Shown here: in pieces, positions 61,364-64,000 of the stretch
How positions within the stretch are numbered: position 1 is the first letter of the stretch
Layout of the letters: the number at the start of each line of letters is the position of its first letter
NCBI GenBank assembly: GCA_934045075.1
Contig: OW203727.1
Coordinates: 12,873,501-12,937,500, forward strand
Direction: 5' to 3'
Length of the DNA: 64,000 nucleotides
From: Yponomeuta sedellus
Taxonomy: Eukaryota > Arthropoda > Insecta > Lepidoptera > Yponomeutidae
Translations under genes and position numbers: made by a program
The notes under the pieces: model-generated
What the model was told of the DNA's origin: nothing
Database searches by the model: none
What the model saw: only the letters and a program-made list of their open reading frames with translations

Positions 61364-63304
61364 CACAGAGCATATAAATAAGAGACGGGACCTCCCTATA
61401 TGCTTTTGTAATGAGTTTAGCCCCGTTAGCAATACCAACCAATAGAGCAAAAATGCAATGTCAAAAGTGCTACCAACATAACAACTTATCTGTGCATTAG
61501 GGACGTCCACATACATTGGTACTACATTTATCGATATCGATAAATTTTCATCCAGGGGCTCCGCAGTTAGCCTAATAAAATTAATAAAATTCAATGTTTT
61601 CAATAAAACGACAAATGAAATTAGTATTTTATTATTGATTATCAAATCACAATTGTGGTCAAGGTCTATTGAATTTATTTCAGCAGCTATTTGGTTTTTC
61701 CTTAGAGGTGTCCAATCTGAGCGAACTTCATCAATCGGTGGTTTGGATTCAGGTGCTGAAATCGTCAAAAAAAGTTAAGTTGAGTCGTTATTGATTATTA
61801 ATTTGTTGGTAAACTATGCTACTTACCGGGATAGTTCTGATAAATATGCTGAGATTCCAGGCCACAATAATTGTGGTCAAACCCTACTGGACCAATAGCT
61901 ACAGCTGATATTTTGGCTGCTGTACAAGGTGCTGAAAATTATAACACTTTGTAATTTATCAAAGTAAACAAACTCTAGTTACAAAAAACTTCAGCGATAC
62001 ATGAAAAGTCTACGTACCAGAGTTGTTTTGTGAAGCTCGACAACTAATAGGTTTTTGTATAGCTGAATCTGAAAATAAACAATTGCAAGAATAGTCCGAA
62101 AAAAATATAGTTTGTTCCTGTTTACCACATAACTGCATAATTGACTATGTAACTATCAAATACATTTTTATAAAAAAATATTTTCAGTTAAAATTAGTAA
62201 AAAAAATATTTTAGTAATTCCAATCACTAACCAGTTTCAAGTGATGCGACGTGGCTACGTGGTAAGGAAACTCAGCTAGTAAGTAATCAGGAAGATGAGG
62301 CGCATTTATAAGTAGAGAAGATACAGCCCTGTAAAAAAATGTTTATCAAAGTATGTCATTTACGTATTAAGACGTAATAATAATATTGCGTTCTAAATGA
62401 CGGAGCAAAATATATTGAAATGTTCGACGTAAAGCAAGGCGTATTTTGTGTTTTATTACATAATTATTCATGAAATGTAGTAAGTGTTACATTATAAGTT
62501 TATAAGTTTATAACACAACTCACCATTTCTTTAATCGGCTTCCTTTTAAAATAGTTGTTAAAATCTTTCGGCCGGAAATGATCTCTACAAACATATTTAT
62601 GTTGGTGGAGTTTTTCGATGGGGATATACGATATAAGATCTTCCACAATTTTCACCCATTGTCTGCATCTAAAAAAAAACAACATTCAATGCAGCCACTA
62701 ATAGTGCATCGTTGAAACATTGTTATGGCTTACAGCAATTCACCCGTCGTACACTGAGTAGTAATTCTGACCAAGGTACTTATCAGATATTTTTTTATCG
62801 ATATTGAATATGTGTATGGCACATCACTATGACATTGAAATATAGTATTTTTCTCATAGTATATTAAATAAGTTATTTAACATAATTTATGATCTTGCTC
62901 TTGTGCAAGATGACAAAAACTGTAGCCAGAAATACTTACCGGTCTTCATCCCTAGGAAATTTACCCATAAACTTTCTTTTGGTACCCTTTGACCGGCTGC
63001 ATCTTACTTTACAAATGGCACAAGTTCGACACCATCCGATCAATGCCATTATTAAAAGAAAATCACTAAACACTGTACAACAAGATACACACAGCTAGAT
63101 ATTGAACAAACTTAAAACACAAAAAAATTAACTAGAAAACGTTCTAATATGTGCCGCGTTCCGCCATATTTGTTATGTTTTCAGTTTGACATTGACAGCA
63201 AAGAAAGAGTAAGTAGTATTAAAGAGTGAGACAAAAATATGTCCGCCATTAAAACGGGGCTAAATGCGAACAAAAATTTCAAAGTTCCTACTTGCGCTAG
63301 GCTG
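61364..63304 (-). mobile_element. THAP-encoding P-like DNA transposon, copy 4
   Basis: This 1,941-bp copy has ends CACAGAG and GGCTG, with 8-bp duplications gtacatat at 61356-61363 and 63305-63312. It starts 10 bp after copy 3 ends, in the same orientation. Its target sequence overlaps the one used by copy 3. Confidence 0.9.
62500..63049 (-). pseudogene. THAP finger of transposon copy 4, best preserved
   Basis: Exon 1 is 63049-62940 and encodes a CRTCAICK...FPRDEDR start, ending at a GTAAGT donor. Exon 2 (about 62668-62525) reads RCRQWVKIVEDLISYIPIEK and then VCRDHFRPKDF up to a GTGAGT donor. Together the Cys pair, Trp, and C-x2-H-F form the DNA-binding C2CH THAP finger. Later exons near 62225-62330 and 61720-61755 (APESKPPIDEVRSDWTPLRK) have no known domain. 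A transposase core is missing, so at most a short DNA-binding protein could be made. Confidence 0.7.
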
Positions 63305-63359
63305 GTACATATTAGTCTGTGCTTCTTTTATTCTATGCAGAATTGTATGGAATGATTAG

Positions 63360-64000
63360 GTTTTTTTTTTTGGCGGGCTTTTGAAGAGGATAGGCGCGTT
63401 TTTTGAAAATTTTTCATAAATATTTCTGAAAATTGTTAAAACTCGATAAACTTACGCTAAAAGTATTTAAAACATCGTCGTTAGGTTCGGCGAGATGAAA
63501 GATCGCCCGGGGGCAAAGACCCCTGGGCTTTCCGAGGATGAACCTCCTCCCAAATTAAAGAGGGGGCGAACTGAGGACCATGGACGCGAACATCACGGCG
63601 AGCAGCAGCAGGATGATGGATTCAAGCCATATCTGAAACCAGGTTACAGGCGGCTGTACGCGGAAAATTTGGTGAGCGATGAATTCATTGTCTTTGTTGA
63701 ATCCGAAAATGGCAGAATTGGTAATAAAAACCCTGACCAGCTAAACACGATCTTCAAAAATGACGTCAAGGGCGTGGTGGGCATCAAGCGCATCAATGCT
63801 AATAAAATTGGTGTGTGCTTTGGACAAGCTTCCAATGCGAACAACTTCCTGACGAATGACGAACTGCTGAAGAAACAGGGCTTTAGAGCCTATATTCCCG
63901 CGAGGTCTGTAGAGACTATTGGGGTCCTTCGCTTCGTTCCAACAAGTATCACGAATGAAGAACTGTTTAAGAAACTTGCAGCAGAATTTGAAATTGTAGG
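63360..64000 (+). mobile_element. Non-LTR retrotransposon, 5' end, continues past the window
   Basis: The 5' UTR begins near a T run and ggcgggcttttgaagaggat, followed by the gag-like ORF1. The element appears not to be truncated at the 5' side. Confidence 0.75.
63495..64000 (+). CDS. LINE gag-like ORF1, N-terminal 168 residues
   Basis: The ATG at 63495 opens MKDRPGAKTPGLSEDEPPPK, and the frame stays open to the window edge. A charged, Gln-rich N-terminal region precedes an RRM-like region (KIGVCFGQASNANNFL, then FRAYIPARSVETIGVLRFVP) that matches the ORF1 at 43622-44922. Zinc knuckles should follow outside the window. GC content is higher than in neighbouring DNA, as expected of a young insertion. 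No break was seen. Confidence 0.85.
   Translation, partial: MKDRPGAKTPGLSEDEPPPKLKRGRTEDHGREHHGEQQQDDGFKPYLKPGYRRLYAENLVSDEFIVFVESENGRIGNKNPDQLNTIFKNDVKGVVGIKRINANKIGVCFGQASNANNFLTNDELLKKQGFRAYIPARSVETIGVLRFVPTSITNEELFKKLAAEFEIV

Overview
The window is eukaryotic, AT-rich and intron-containing, and it is dense in insect-type mobile DNA. The repeat types (short dispersed repeats, tRNA-derived SINEs, jockey/I/CR1/RTE-like LINEs, mariner remnants, THAP transposons) and a CISD2-like gene suggest an insect, most probably a moth or butterfly. The order is inferred from repeat style, not proven.

Host genes are few. A PDZ-domain first exon (minus, 5358-5492) runs towards the left edge. A complete three-exon CISD2-type [2Fe-2S] membrane protein gene lies at 12505-13888 (plus). 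A four-exon gene for an unrecognised 161-aa single-pass membrane protein spans 19115-25996 (minus); it was assembled from splice signals and matching codon phase. Two loci encode basic, cysteine-rich proteins with hydrophobic C-termini: a single-exon 309-aa ORF at 28715-29644, and a much larger repetitive one at about 34035-37812 that is broken by at least three frame changes.

The rest is mobile DNA. A broken jockey-like LINE fills 1-3433. Split mariner and THAP remnants lie at 6.9-8.9 kb. A perfect (TTTA)n block of 1,300 bp begins at 9911. A decayed LINE, a MITE and a tRNA-type SINE with a clean target duplication lie at 31.1-33.1 kb. At 43.0-47.7 kb there is a MITE, a LINE that carries ORF1 and a 3' end but no ORF2, and a LINE lacking its reverse transcriptase. 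At 48.3-52.7 kb two tRNA-like SINE dimers face each other, and one is split by a 3.4 kb DDE_Tnp_4 (ISL2EU-like) transposon with a spliced, almost intact transposase. At 53.8-63.3 kb there are four copies of one THAP-encoding DNA transposon, each with a perfect 8-bp target duplication. The right edge enters the gag-like ORF1 of another LINE.

Two themes recur. One is nested insertions whose junctions can be read to the base. The other is fold-back structure: palindromic SINEs, an inverted transposon pair, and many isolated near-perfect hairpins. No CRISPR, operon, rRNA or convincing functional tRNA was seen.
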